From Euptelea pleiosperma (lineage: Eukaryota; Streptophyta; Magnoliopsida; Ranunculales; Eupteleaceae), in the NCBI GenBank assembly GCA_035048495.1, contig CM068541.1, positions 11,539,929 to 11,603,928 of the forward strand: a DNA stretch of 64,000 bases, written 5' to 3'. Made by a program: the position numbers and the translations under genes. Under the pieces are notes generated by a model. That model was given only the letters and a program-made list of their open reading frames with translations. It was not told where the DNA came from and searched no databases. This document shows positions 32,110 through 43,429 of this stretch, in pieces. The stretch's first letter is position 1. Each line of letters begins with the position of its first letter.

Positions 32110-33475
32110 TGGCTTTGGCTATTTTTATTGAATGGAGTGTTTGAAGAAATAATTTAATTAAGGGCTGAGATTGACCTCAGGATTAAGGTTTTAGTATAAT
32201 GACCATTGTAAGAAATGAAAATGGGATTTCTTGGAATTTTTAGAAGAAACAAGTGTACTGAGGAGGTCAACAGTATGGGCTTGGGTTGGAGCCCAGCTCC
32301 ATGTTGAGAAATTTCATAATTTTATGAATGCTCCCATTGTATGCTGATTCTACCCATATATACTGTTTTCGTATTAATTAATATCGTTATGTCAAGATAC
32401 AAACACGAGGATAAACATATCGGTGGACAGTAAACATCCCAAATAATGCAATAGATTGGATGGTTTTGATCATTCGACCACGTTAATTTTGTATTAATTG
32501 GATAAAAGTTATTTTAAAACAGTACATAGAGGTTAATTTTTTTAATAGTGTTTGTTCACATAAATTTGACGACACTAGAATCGTAATTGTTTATTTATCC
32601 GATGATGACGTATAATTAGATACTATTGCTTTACTTAAAATAAATATTAAGAAAAAATTACCTATAAATTTTTATAAAAGATAATATTATCAAGCTTGAG
32701 CCGTGGCGCATGTACATGGCTTGTGACATTTTAGTAATTTATGAAATTGCAATATCGATCCGCAGTTTATAATTATAGCTTAACAAAAGAAAAAAAAAAT
32801 TATCTCACATATCCACAATTTGAAATGCCATTACAAAATTTTGAAAGAGAAAAATGTCCAGTGAATGATAACTATTTCAACCATTAAATCAATGAACCTA
32901 ATTTGACGTTTGTGTACGCAACTACCGTCCACCCGGTAATTAAGGGATATGTCGTTATAGCGGGGTGCAGAGTGCGTGGATTGAAAGGTTCAGGATTATT
33001 CAATAATCAATTTCATTAATGGACATGATTTGTGTTTAAAAATCTTTAGTGAACTTGTTCTAGCAAGATCATGAGTGTTGTATTTGATGAAATTCCTGTC
33101 AAAGGAGGCACAATGTCTAATCGATGCGTAAATCATGTGTCACTAACTTAAGTTGATGAGCAAAACCGTGTCACTATAAAATCAGCTTATAGTTTTCTAA
33201 TGGAAAATGTACTTTCACAAATGAAAAGTCTTGCTTATAATAAAAAAAAAAAAAAAGAAGGAATTCTTTGTCACTAATTCCATATTTCAATTATTGCCAT
33301 TAGATCAAATATATATATACAATATCGTATTTGCTCTTAATGAAATCACCATTTGATTGTGAATCAAGTGCTGATGAATTTCTTTATTTCTGTTCCTCAT
33401 GATCTCTTGAATGGAGAGGAGCCTAATCTTCCATCCTCTCTCTCTCTCTCTCAGGCACATTTTTTTTTTATTTTT
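32110..33475 (+). repeat. 1.4-kb repeat, copy 1 (unit A)
   Basis: Shares sequence throughout with 38085-39462 and 39575-40985: GCTGAGATTGACCTCAGGATTA, GATTGGATGGTT, a block at about 32890-33010 containing GGGATATGTCGTTATAGCGG, and a (CT)n run at the end. No gene domain was recognised in any copy; frames around the conserved block are short and unsupported. Confidence 0.88.
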
Positions 33476-33782
33476 GCTCCATGAATGCCAACCAAAGAGT
33501 GAGAAATTTTTTTCTAGAACGTACGTTTCTTGAAAATGACACTTCTTAGAAAACCCACTTCCCCAGAAACCTACATAAGCCGAAGTTGAACAACCACCCT
33601 AGAGCTTACAAAACATTTGGTTTTTCTAGCTACATATATATTGTCGGCAAGAGTCTTTCATAAGGGAATCTAAGGTACGTACTCTTTATAAGGACAGTCT
33701 CTAAACAGAATAATTAATGGCGGTACAAGTAAAGTATAAGGGCAATCTCGTAACAGGAATAATGGTACAAGTAAAGCATACA

Positions 33783-33824
33783 AGGGGTTGGGATCCCATT
33801 GAACGGGTCCCAACCCCTTGGTTT
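33783..33824. other. Near-perfect hairpin in unit A
   Basis: AAGGGGTTGGGATCCC and GGGTCCCAACCCCTT are inverted around TTGAAC. In unit B (41875) the right arm is disrupted. Just after it, TTGGTTTTCAGAAGCATTGTC is directly repeated (33821 and 33851). Confidence 0.75.
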
Positions 33825-34369
33825 TCAGAAGCATTGTCAATCATACATTGGTTTTCAGAAGCATTGTCAAACTCATGGTGCTCCATAATTCCCGTTAGTT
33901 TGCAGAGTGTTATACACCCATTTGAAAAGTTCTACTCCAAGAACAGTTGTACACCCTCTGGGGAAGTGTCTTACATTACGAAAGTGTTCTACATCAATTA
34001 ATAAAAATTGATTTAGAGTAATTAGGCTATGTTCGTGAAGATTAGTATGCTTCTAGCTAATTTCACAATTATTCTCTTTTCATTTCTCATAATTGCAATT
34101 CTCAATATAAGCGAGAGCTATCAATGGATCGGTTTCAACCCGAATAATTGACATTTATAATAGTTATTTTCCTTCAATTAAAAACTGTCACAATAAAATT
34201 TGGTTAATTAATTAATGAACTAATATATGAAGCAAACTCTTTATGACATCTTCCCATTGTATATAATTGTGAAAGAAATTGTCTAAATAGTGAAAGGAAT
34301 TAATGACCATGAATTAGCAAAACTAAATAAATGAATAATTGATGTCATGCATTCATCCACATGCAAGCA

Positions 34370-35269
34370 TGACATTCACATAGGCAATTGTATGCATGCA
34401 CTCAAAACCATAACATAAAGCTAGAAACAGACCTCGGGGGCATTTTTTATATGAGTGGTGTTGCCATCAACCTCAAAAGGATGTCCTCCCTAGGTTCACA
34501 TTATTGGATGTTCCTTGGGATTTACATCACATGAATCTCAAAGACCATCCAACGAGTCAGGACGCTAGAGAGGACGTGATGACTGTCATTTTCGTAGGGA
34601 TATTCAGAATCTATATATGCTTGTTGCAATAAACTTTGAAAATCATGAGAAGGACATGGACAACAAGACTGGCATAAAAAACACGACGACTAATATAACA
34701 CAAGAGGATATTGCTTAGTATTATAGAGGATTAGTGGAGGTAATTTAATTTAAAAATAATCGTTGGAGTCAACCCGCTCATCTAGAATCCGATTCCGATT
34801 CATGGCTACCCATCAACTCGTTGGGCGAGTTAAGTTACTATTTATTGTAATTAATTAAAGTTATGTCTAATTTAAGCACGAATACTTTGATTGGTATCGG
34901 TCTGTCGTTGTTGTCCGAGCCACGAATCGAGACTAATTGCACTCACTACCGAGTCACCAGGTGTAAATGATGGTGGTAATTATGCTCATGAAACAATAAT
35001 GATTACGTTTATGATGGTTCACTATAATTGTAAATTATATGAGAAAACATAGCAAATGCTAATAGCATTATTAAAAAGAGAAGATAACATGAGGGAGGAA
35101 GAAAACGAGGAAAAAAGCACCTACATAGGGCCCATGACATGTCTCCTGAATAGGCCCATGATGTGATCTTCATCTTTCTCCATTGCACCGCCTATTCCTT
35201 TTACCCTCCATCCCCATTTCTTCCCTTCTCTTGCCAAAAATACACAAACCTAATTAGTGTTGGTGATCG
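34370..35269 (+). promoter_or_regulatory. Upstream region of ALOG gene A, conserved in unit B
   Basis: The roughly 900 bp before the start codon align to 43430-44357 with few gaps. Two GGGCCCATG/AGGCCCATG motifs (35128 and 35152), like plant site II/GGCCCA promoter elements, are kept in both copies (44215, 44240). A CT-rich leader (CTTCATCTTTCTCC, CCCTTCTCTTGC) directly precedes the ATG. The TATA box was not assigned. Confidence 0.5.
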
Positions 35270-35824
35270 ATGTCGAGCGATAGAGGAAAAGAATCTGCAG
35301 AAGGGTCATCAAGGTCATCAGCAGGTGATCAGCAACAACCTGCACCACTGAGTCGATATGAGTCACAGAAAAAGAGAGACTGGAACACCTTTGGACAATA
35401 CTTGAAGAATCAAAGGCCATCAGTTTCACTAGCACAATGCAATTGCAGTCATGTACTTGAATTCCTCAGGTACCTCGATCAATTTGGAAAGACTAAGGTT
35501 CACTTACAAGGATGTGTCTTCTTTGGGCAGCCTGAGCCACCTGCACCTTGTACATGCCCACTTAGGCAAGCTTGGGGAAGCCTCGATGCGCTTATCGGCC
35601 GCCTTCGAGCCGCTTACGAAGAGAACGGTGGCTCTCAAGAGACGAACCCTTTCGGTAATGGTGCAATCCGTGTTTATTTGCGTGAGGTGAGGGAGTGTCA
35701 AGCTAAGGCAAGAGGGATCCCATATAAGAAGAAAAAGAAGAAGAAAAACCAAATCAAGGGCCAACGACAACGACGACTCAAAGCCTGTGATGTAGTCCTC
35801 TTGATCCTTTATCTTCTTCAATGA
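35270..35824 (+). CDS. ALOG-domain protein (LSH/G1 family), copy A
   Basis: A 184-residue nuclear DNA-binding regulator of the ALOG family (LIGHT-DEPENDENT SHORT HYPOCOTYLS / Oryza G1), which controls organ boundaries, meristems and light-related growth. The ALOG domain spans about residues 28-154, from [14 protein letters not shown] to KARGIPY. The zinc-ribbon insert ligands are present as HxxxC (H78, C82) and CxC (C94, C96), followed by the hallmark [21 protein letters not shown] poly-Lys nuclear-localisation stretch follows (153-159). Single exon, as usual for the family. Compared with copy B there are seven substitutions before residue 160. The tail ([19 protein letters not shown]) is read in a shifted frame because of one extra base near 35757; without it the frame would stop at a nearby TAG. 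The family is certain; which LSH paralogue is not. Confidence 0.93.
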   Translation: MSSDRGKESAEGSSRSSAGDQQQPAPLSRYESQKKRDWNTFGQYLKNQRPSVSLAQCNCSHVLEFLRYLDQFGKTKVHLQGCVFFGQPEPPAPCTCPLRQAWGSLDALIGRLRAAYEENGGSQETNPFGNGAIRVYLREVRECQAKARGIPYKKKKKKKNQIKGQRQRRLKACDVVLLILYLLQ

Positions 35825-36741
35825 AATGGTAATTTTGTTACAGATGGAATTCTATATATATGGATCTAGTGATGAAAAAACTTAATGAAATTCATGTGAA
35901 ATTTAATGGACTCCAAGATCTGTAATTTGATTTCTGTACTTCATTAACAGTCTGAACTTGAGGGCCGGGGGTCTTTTCCCACTTATAGAAAACCCTAGTC
36001 TAACAATCCCAAACCCCAAACCCCAATTTGCATAATTGCTTTTAAGATTGTTAATAATAATGATCAGAGATAAATTGTCTGGAGTAACTTTACCTTAAAA
36101 TCTTTTACTCTCCCAAACGTTGGAAGCAATGATGGTAATGGGATAAACAGAGCTCTCTCTAGATCGATCTCTCTCTCTCTCTCTCTCATCATGCAAAATC
36201 ATTGTTATATGGTTTCCAAATTTAAAATTTCTCAATTGCAGGTCTACTTTTCTATAATTTTGGCTCTTTTGGAATTCTGCACGATTTTGTGCCCCCCATG
36301 GATGGCATGTATACATGTTATATGTATATATTTATATTACATTACATTGACATGGAAATGAATATATAAGTGCCTCATTGCTTTTTATATAACTTTCCTC
36401 ATTATAAATAATACAAATAATCCTCAGCACAAACAAACAAAATAATCATTTCAGGTCTTTTAAAGGTACCTACACCAAACCCTAGCTTATTTAATAGATT
36501 TATCTTGTTTCCCTACTTACTCTTATCTAGATCATAAATGGCTGAGAAAGGTGTTGGCTTTTGTCATAATAAAATGACAATATCCTCGTATCTTTGCCCC
36601 TACGTCTAAACCATAGGATATATAGTCTTGGAGATTTGTGTGGTGTGTGGATCTTGGCGCACCTTCAGCATCTTGACGATTCTAGGTTATAGTTTTGTCA
36701 TTCCATGACTGTGTATTAAAATTGTCCTTGAGTCCTTTTTA
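35825..36741 (+). other. 3' flank of ALOG gene A
   Basis: Matches 44892-45783 with small gaps. Contains a (CT)n run at 36168-36187 and conserved blocks such as GTCTTGGAGATTTGTGTGG (36626) also seen at 45633. Probably the 3' UTR plus downstream spacer; no second gene was found. Confidence 0.5.
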
Positions 36742-38084
36742 CCCTCGCCCTGGAGGGGTTTGCTAGTTAGTAAGCAATGTCTAATACAAGCAAGCAAAGC
36801 GAAAAGGGGCCCTAGTAAGTCCACCTCGGAATTGGCCGAACTTCCATTCGTTCTGGTGTCCTCTAAAAATATGCCACGTGGTTCATATCGTGGTTGGTCA
36901 TTGGCTTCGCTGACTGCCGACGGTCGGCGAAGGTTTACTCAACAACTACAACCCCACCTGATGCTATTGCATTATTGTCCTTGTCTTAATTCTTGTTCAA
37001 CTATTCAAAAATAGATCCGTGGGTCTCCCCAACCCCAACTTATGTGCTCGACACCGAGAGTAAATGTCCCCACCACGGGAAGAAGTGATCTTACGACGAC
37101 AAGGGGAGCCTGTCTTTTCAGAAAGTCGGTGGAGACAATTGGAAACGAACCCATCAATTGAACACCACTCAGATGCACCAAGGATGGTCCACCAAAATGT
37201 GACAATATAATAGGTGGGACCCATCATTCCATACGATCATCAAGATTTCTACCTGGAAAACCTACCCCCTGACCCGCCGTACATTGAATCTCCTATCACA
37301 CTTGTATGCGATTCAATTGGGTTGATCTAAGAGGTGGACCCCATAAATGTTGCATCTGGTCGTACACATATACTTTTTTCCGAGAGGGAACATCTTAATT
37401 GAAGGTAAGATCCTCCTTTTTTAAGGAGATATATTTGGGTCCCACGTACCACAGACGGTTGATGGATTTCCTCACCAAACTTAAAGTGAACTTGTCACTG
37501 GGAAAGATTCTCTGCGTGAAGATCTTGTTTTGGAACGCCTATATATCTATATCATGGTTGATCATGATATATGATGACAAGATACTGATGATGAAATATA
37601 GACGCTTTTTATTGGAACCCACATCAAATAACCTCGACAAATTTGGACCGCACATCTGATAACACTGATTAATATTGGACCATGTGAAGAGCTATATGTG
37701 CACCGGATCCAAATCTGATCTCATAGGACATGAGTACAGGACCTGGACCATTGTAATTATGAGACGGTCGATGGGATTTAGGGCCCAACACGAATGAGAT
37801 TTTGTTGGACCCCACATCCCATCACCATCACCATCACCATCACCATCCCATCAACTAGATACGAGCCTTTTTTGATATTTGTGTGGCAATACGGTTCTGA
37901 GTACGTGAGTACGTGCATGTTTTAAAGTTTTCATGCCCAACCAATACGACACACGTAAATGTGGAACTCATTCACCGCAGTGAGGAGTAGTACAAGTTTT
38001 TGGAGCTACTGACGCACGTGTGGCTCATCTCTTGGTGTACTGACACACCAAAAATAAGCTTTGGTTGGTGATTTCTAGCCATTG

Positions 38085-39417
38085 AATGGAGGGTACGTTT
38101 GGCTATTTTAATTGAATGGAGGGTTTGAAGAAATAATTTAAGGGTTGAGATTGACCTCAGGATTAGGGTTCTAGTATAATGACCATTGTAAGAAATGAAA
38201 ATGGGATTTTTCAGAAGAAACAAGAGTGTTCTGAGTAGAGGTCAACAGTATGAGCTTGGGTTGGAGCCAAGCTCCATGTTGAGAAATTTTATAATTCCAT
38301 GAATGCTCCCATTGTAGGTTGATATCTACTATATATACTATTTTCATATTAATATCGTAATGTCGATCGAGATACAAACACGAGGATAAACATATCAGCG
38401 GATAGTAAACATGCATCCCAAACAATGCAATAGATTGGATGGTTATGATCATTCGATATTCATGTTAATTTTCCATTAATTGCCCTCTATAAAAATTATT
38501 TTAACACAGTAAATAGAGGTTAATTTTTATAACAGTGTTTATTCACATAAATTTGATGACACTGTACTCGTAACCGTTTATTTATCCGATGATGATCACG
38601 TACAATTAGATATATACTATTGCTTTACTTAAAATAACTATTAAGAAAAAATTACCTATAATTTTTTTTATAAAGGATAATATTAAGAAGCTTGAGCCAT
38701 GGCGCACGTATGGCTTGTGACATTTTATTAATTTATGAAATTTCCATATCATCAGTTTACAATTTTAGCTTACCAAAAGAAAAAAATTATCTCACATATA
38801 TATCCACAATTTGAAATGTCATTAAAAATGTTTGAAAGATACAAATGTCTAGTGAATGATTACTATTTCCACCATTACATTAATGAACCAAATTTGGCGT
38901 TTGCGTACGCAACAACCATCCACCCGGCTGTTAAGGGATATGTCGTTATAGCGGGGCGCAGAGTGTGTGGATTGAAAGGTTCGGGATTACTCAATAATCA
39001 ATTTCAATAGGCATGATTTGTATTTAAAAATCTTTAGTGAACTTGTTCCAGCAAGATCATGAGTGCTGTATTTGATGAAATTCTTGTCAAAGGAGGCACA
39101 ATGTCTAATCGATGCGTAAATCATGTGTCACTAACTTAAGTTGATGAGCAAAACTGTCACTATAAAATCAACTTATAGTTTTCTAATGGAAAATGTACTT
39201 TCACAAATGAAAATTCTTGCTTATAATAAAAAGAAAAAAAAAAAAAAAAAAGAAGGAATCCTTTGTCACTCATTCCATATTTCAATTATTGCCATCAGAT
39301 CAGATATATATACACGATATTGTATTTGCTCTTAACGTAATCACCATTTGATTGTGAATCAAGTGCTGATGATTTTTTTATTTCTGTTCCTCATAATAGA
39401 AAATACACTAAGCTTAC

Positions 39418-39457
<40 letters not shown>

Positions 39458-39462
39458 CCCCC
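38085..39462 (+). repeat. 1.4-kb repeat, copy 2 (unit B)
   Basis: Colinear with 32110-33475, ending in a (CT)n tract at 39423-39453. Holds the same conserved block near 38880-39005 (GGGATATGTCGTTATAGCGG). Confidence 0.88.
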
Positions 39463-39465
39463 CGA

Positions 39466-39574
39466 GTAAAACTTTTGTCACAATGTTCTGATAGATGCTT
39501 CTGTCACAATGAAAATCATAGGCCATGTGGAACACTCTTAGTGGATTCTGACCGTATGGATGTTTGGCCACTGG
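39466..39574. mobile_element. M1 half-element between repeat copies 2 and 3
   Basis: GAGTAAAACTTTTGTCACAA followed by TGCTTCTGTCACAATGAAAA and GACCGTATGGATGTTTGGCC, then cut off. Matches the left arm at 40986 and marks the joint of the secondary duplication. Confidence 0.75.
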
Positions 39575-40939
39575 TGTTCTCTAATTTGTTGTTATTTTGT
39601 TTTTGCTTCTTTTAATTTTTTTATTTTTTAATTTTTTTTTGGGGTGGGGTGTTGTTTGGCTATTTTAATTGAATTTTGAAGAAATAATTTAAGGGCTGAG
39701 ATTGACCTCAGGATTAGGGTTTTAGTATAATGACCATTGTAAGAAATGAAAATGGGATTTTTTTTTGAAGAAACAAGAGTGTACTGAGTAGAGGTCAACA
39801 GTAAGAGCTTGGGGTGGAGCCAAGCTCCATGTTGAGAAATTTCATAATTCCATGAATGCTCCCATTGTAGGTTGATATCTACTATATATACTGTTTTCAT
39901 AGTAATATCGTAATGTCGATCGAGCTACAAACACGAGGATAAATATATCAGTGGATAGTAAACATCCCAAACAATGCAATAGATTGGATGGTTATGATCA
40001 TTTGATAATCATGTTAATTTTCCATTAATTGTCCTTTATAAAAATTATTTTAACATAGTACGTACATAGAGGTTAGTTTTTTTTAACAGTGTTTGTTCAC
40101 ATAAATTTGACGACACTGTTTATTTATTCGAGGATGACGTACAGTTCGATACTATTGCTTTACTTAAAATAACTATTAAGAAAAAATTACCTATAATTTT
40201 TTTTTATGAAGGATAATATTATGAAGCTTGAGCCACGGCGCACATATGGCTTGTGACATTTTATTAATTTATGAAATTTCCATATCATCAGTTTACAATT
40301 TTAGCTTGACAAAAGAAAATTTTATCTCACATATATATCCACAATTTGAAATGTCATTAAAAATGCTTGAAAGATAAAAATGTCCAGTGAATGATTACTA
40401 TTTCAACCATTACATTAATGAACCAAATTTGGCGTTTGCGTACGCAACTACCGTCCACTCGGCTGTTAAGGGATATGTCGTTATAGCGGGGCGCAGAGTG
40501 TGTGGATTGAAAGGTTCGGGATTACTCAATAATCAATTTCAATGGACATGATTTGTGTTTAAAAATCTTTAGTGAACTTGTTCTAGCAAGATCATGAGTG
40601 TTGTATTTGATGAAATTCTTGTCAAAGGAGGCACAATGTCTAATCGATGCGTAAATCATGTGTCACTAACTTAAGTTGATGAGCAAAACTGTGTCACTAT
40701 AAAATCAGCTTATAGTTTTCTAATGGAAAATGTACTTTCACAAATGGAAAGTCTTGCTTATAATAAAAAAAAAAAAGAAGGAATCCTTTGTCACTCATTC
40801 CATATTTCTATTATTGCCATCAGATCAGATATACATGATGTCATATTTGCTCTTACTACAATCACCATTTGATTGTGAATCAAGTGCTGATGAATTTTTT
40901 TATTCTGTTCCTCATATATTTAATAGAAAATACACTAAG

Positions 40940-40985
<46 letters not shown>
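39575..40985 (+). repeat. 1.4-kb repeat, copy 3 (unit B)
   Basis: Starts with TCTAATTTGTTGTTATTTT, which matches unit A at about 32070 and is absent from copy 2. Ends in a (CT)n tract (40943-40986). Copy 3, not copy 2, continues into the sequence leading to the ALOG gene. Confidence 0.88.
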
Positions 40986-40986
<1 letters not shown>

Positions 40987-41322
40987 GTAAAACTTCCGTC
41001 ACAGCATTCTGACAGATGCTTCTGTCACAATTAAAATCACAGGCCACGTGGAACACTCTTAGTGGATTCTGACCGTATGGATGTTTAGCCAGTCCCTCGG
41101 TGGACCTCTAAACCAAAAACCATCCTGATTACTAATTTGTAAACGATTCAATTGAAGTTATTTTCATGGGTTGATTTTAATGGTAGGAATTCGAGCATTA
41201 TTGAGCGTTATTTGGGTGCAAAATAGCCGTACTGTTAGAGTCCACAAAGAGTGTGCCATGTGGCCTGTGTTTTCATTGTGACAGAAGCATCTGTCAAAAC
41301 GCTGCGACGAAAGTTTTAGTAC
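40986..41322. mobile_element. Foldback MITE, family M1 (CTGTCACA subtype), unit B only
   Basis: Left end CGTAAAACTTCCGTCACAGC; right end GCTGCGACGAAAGTTTTAG. It sits between the (CT)n tract and sequence that is continuous in unit A (33475-33485), so it was inserted in unit B after the duplication or lost from A. Confidence 0.83.
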
Positions 41323-41399
41323 TCCTCTCTCCCTCTCCTTTTTTTCCTCCATGGATGCCAACCAAACGGTTAAGTTTTCGAGAAAGTAGGTTTCTTGAA

Positions 41400-41625
41400 A
41401 GGGTCAAGCTCCAGAGCCCCCCTTTTGTGCCTTCTCTCAGGAGTCGTGTTCTAGGCCGTGGATTTTGAGAATCCAACGGTGGCTGTTAGTGCCGCTCAAA
41501 GTGAAAAGTGATGCCAGCTCATTGCTAACAGCCACCATCTGCTCTCAGGATCCACGGCTGAGAACATGACTCTCAAGAGGGGGCACAAAAAGAGGGGGCT
41601 CCTGAGCCCAACCCTTCTTGGAAAT
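41400..41625. mobile_element. Foldback MITE, family M2, unit B only
   Basis: The left arm GGGTCAAGCTCCAGAGCCCC and right arm GGGGGCTCCTGAGCCCAACCC are inverted, and the inner arms CCGTGGATTTTGAGAATCC / GATCCACGG also pair. In unit A the flanks join directly (CTTGAAAATGACACTTC near 33530), giving an empty site. Confidence 0.85.
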
Positions 41626-42639
41626 GACACTTCCTAGAAAACCCACTTTCCAGGAAACCTACTTCTGATGAACTAACTCAGCCGAAGTTCAACAACCACT
41701 CGTTAGCTTAGAAAACATTTGGTTTTTCTAGCTACATATTGTCCCCACAAGAGTCTTTCATAAGGGAATCTAAGGTACGTACTCTTTATAATTAAGGACA
41801 ATCTCAAGATAGAATAATGGCGATACAAGCATAAGGGCAATCTTGTAACGTAATAATGGTACCAGTAAAGCATACAAGGGGTTGGGATTCCATTGAACAG
41901 GTCCCACAAAAGAGATCCACAAGTTGAAAATTCAACAAATAGGGATAATCCTAACTATCTGTCCTATCTATTTTTCTTAATCTTCCTTCTGCATTCTTTT
42001 AACAACTTTTTGTTCACGAATGCTTTGAAATTCCCTTTTCTTTTTGGATCAATCCTTTTTTAGATGTCTTGAATGCTTTAAAATTTTATTATTTTTGGAT
42101 CAATTTGCAGAACTTATAGCTCCTCGTCCATTTCTTTTACTCCTCACTTTTGTTGAGTTGAGTCTATTTTTCTTCTCTTCATCCTGTGTGAGTTGAACTA
42201 TTTGCTCGTTATCATTTTGTTTTGCAGCACTTATCAGTAGGCAATAATCGTTTCTCATTAGGTGACACAACCAACAAATAAGCACATTTTCTCAATCATC
42301 TATGATAATTTAATACATTGGTTTTCACAAGCATTGTCAAACTCATGGAATTCCATAATTCCATTGGTTTGCGGGAGAGTAATAAGCGCTACACCCATTT
42401 GAAAAGCTCTACTCCAAGAAAAGTGTTGTACACCCTCTTGGAAATAAAGTATTCTACATTATGGAAGTGTTCATCTATTGGGAATGTGTTTATAATAGGA
42501 AACTGTTTTACAACAATTAATAGAAATTGATTTAGACTAATTAGGTTATGTTACTTAAGATTAGTCTGTTTCTAATTCTACAATTATTTTCTTTCCATTT
42601 CTCATAATTGCAATTCCCAATATAAACTAGAGCTGTCAA

Positions 42640-43205
42640 TGGATCAAATCAACACGAAAATTCGATCCTATAATTTTGAGTTTGGAATCACCTATATTCT
42701 TATTGGATTGGTACTGGGTCTTGTATGCTGATCTAATTTCTCATCTGATCGGTACCAGATCGGGTATGTACCGATCCGATATAACATGAGTTATATCTAA
42801 TTATGATAATTTTACCTTTTTATATGTATTTTTATGCCATTATTGTACAATACTTCGATCAACTTTGAGTTGATAAAATATATAATTTAAATTAAAAACT
42901 AAAAAAACTAATTTTGATTTAATATATTGGGTCGGATCAGATTGGGTCCGAATTAACTTTACTCTTTCTATCGGATCAATTCCAGATCCCGATACTGTGA
43001 TCCGATCTCTTATCGGATCGGGTATGAATCAACATTGATCTGATTCGAATCCGATCCATGGACAACTTAATATAAACCTTTCATATTTAGTGTAGATATT
43101 ACCCATAAATTATTTAGTAAATATTATTTTATAAACTCTAGATTTAAGCCTAAGATGTTCAAAACTAAAAAAGGACGCCTAATATTCCAAAATTTTGTCC
43201 TTTGC
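42640..43205. other. Unit B-specific segment with GATCCGAT palindromes
   Basis: Absent between 34130 and 34175 in unit A. Contains many GATCCGAT/ATCGGATC words on both strands (for example TCGGATCGGGTATG at 43013, and GATCGGGTATGTACCGATC at 42762). Looks like a simple-repeat-rich insertion; no coding seen. Confidence 0.65.
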
Positions 43206-43324
43206 ATATATGATAGTTATATCCTTTAAATAATAATTGTCACAACAAAATTTGGTTAATTAACAAACTATTATATAATACTGAAGCAACGTATGACTCT
43301 TTATGACATTTTCCTAATATATAT

Positions 43325-43356
43325 ATAGGGTTTAAGGTTTAGGGTTTAGGGTTTAG
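43325..43356. repeat. Interstitial telomere-like TTTAGGG repeat
   Basis: AGGGTTTAAGGTTTAGGG followed by TTTAGGGTTTAG: about four plant telomere units with one variant. The matching place in unit A (about 34270-34290) lacks it. Confidence 0.85.
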
Positions 43357-43429
43357 TGAAAGGAATTAATGACCATGAATTAGCAAAACTAAATAAATGA
43401 TCATAATTGATCATGCATGCATCCATATG

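Larger units (their letters stand above)
28012..36741 (+). repeat. Tandem duplication, unit A (8.7 kb)
   Basis: Colinear with 36742-45783. Matching landmarks in order: ACCCTCGCC...TGGAGGGG (28012/36742), (CATCAC)n (28976/37816), GCCCAACCAATAC (31187/37936), the 1.4-kb repeat (32110/38085), TCTTTCATAAGGGAATCTAAGG (33654/41754), the conserved upstream block (34370/43430) and the ALOG gene (35270/44358). Unit A has unit-specific segments at 29097-31177 (foldback element) and about 31335-32110. Confidence 0.88.

Noticed and set aside
35504..35821. Antisense open frame within the ALOG gene (and its copy at 44592-44840)
   Set aside because: Shadow of the ALOG reading frame; codon content follows the sense gene.
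38735..39010. 91-codon open frame in repeat copy 2 (YVVIAGRRVCGLKGSGLLNN)
   Set aside because: No recognised domain, and the equivalents in copies 1 and 3 are not open over the same length or from the same start, so coding is unsupported despite the conserved DNA.
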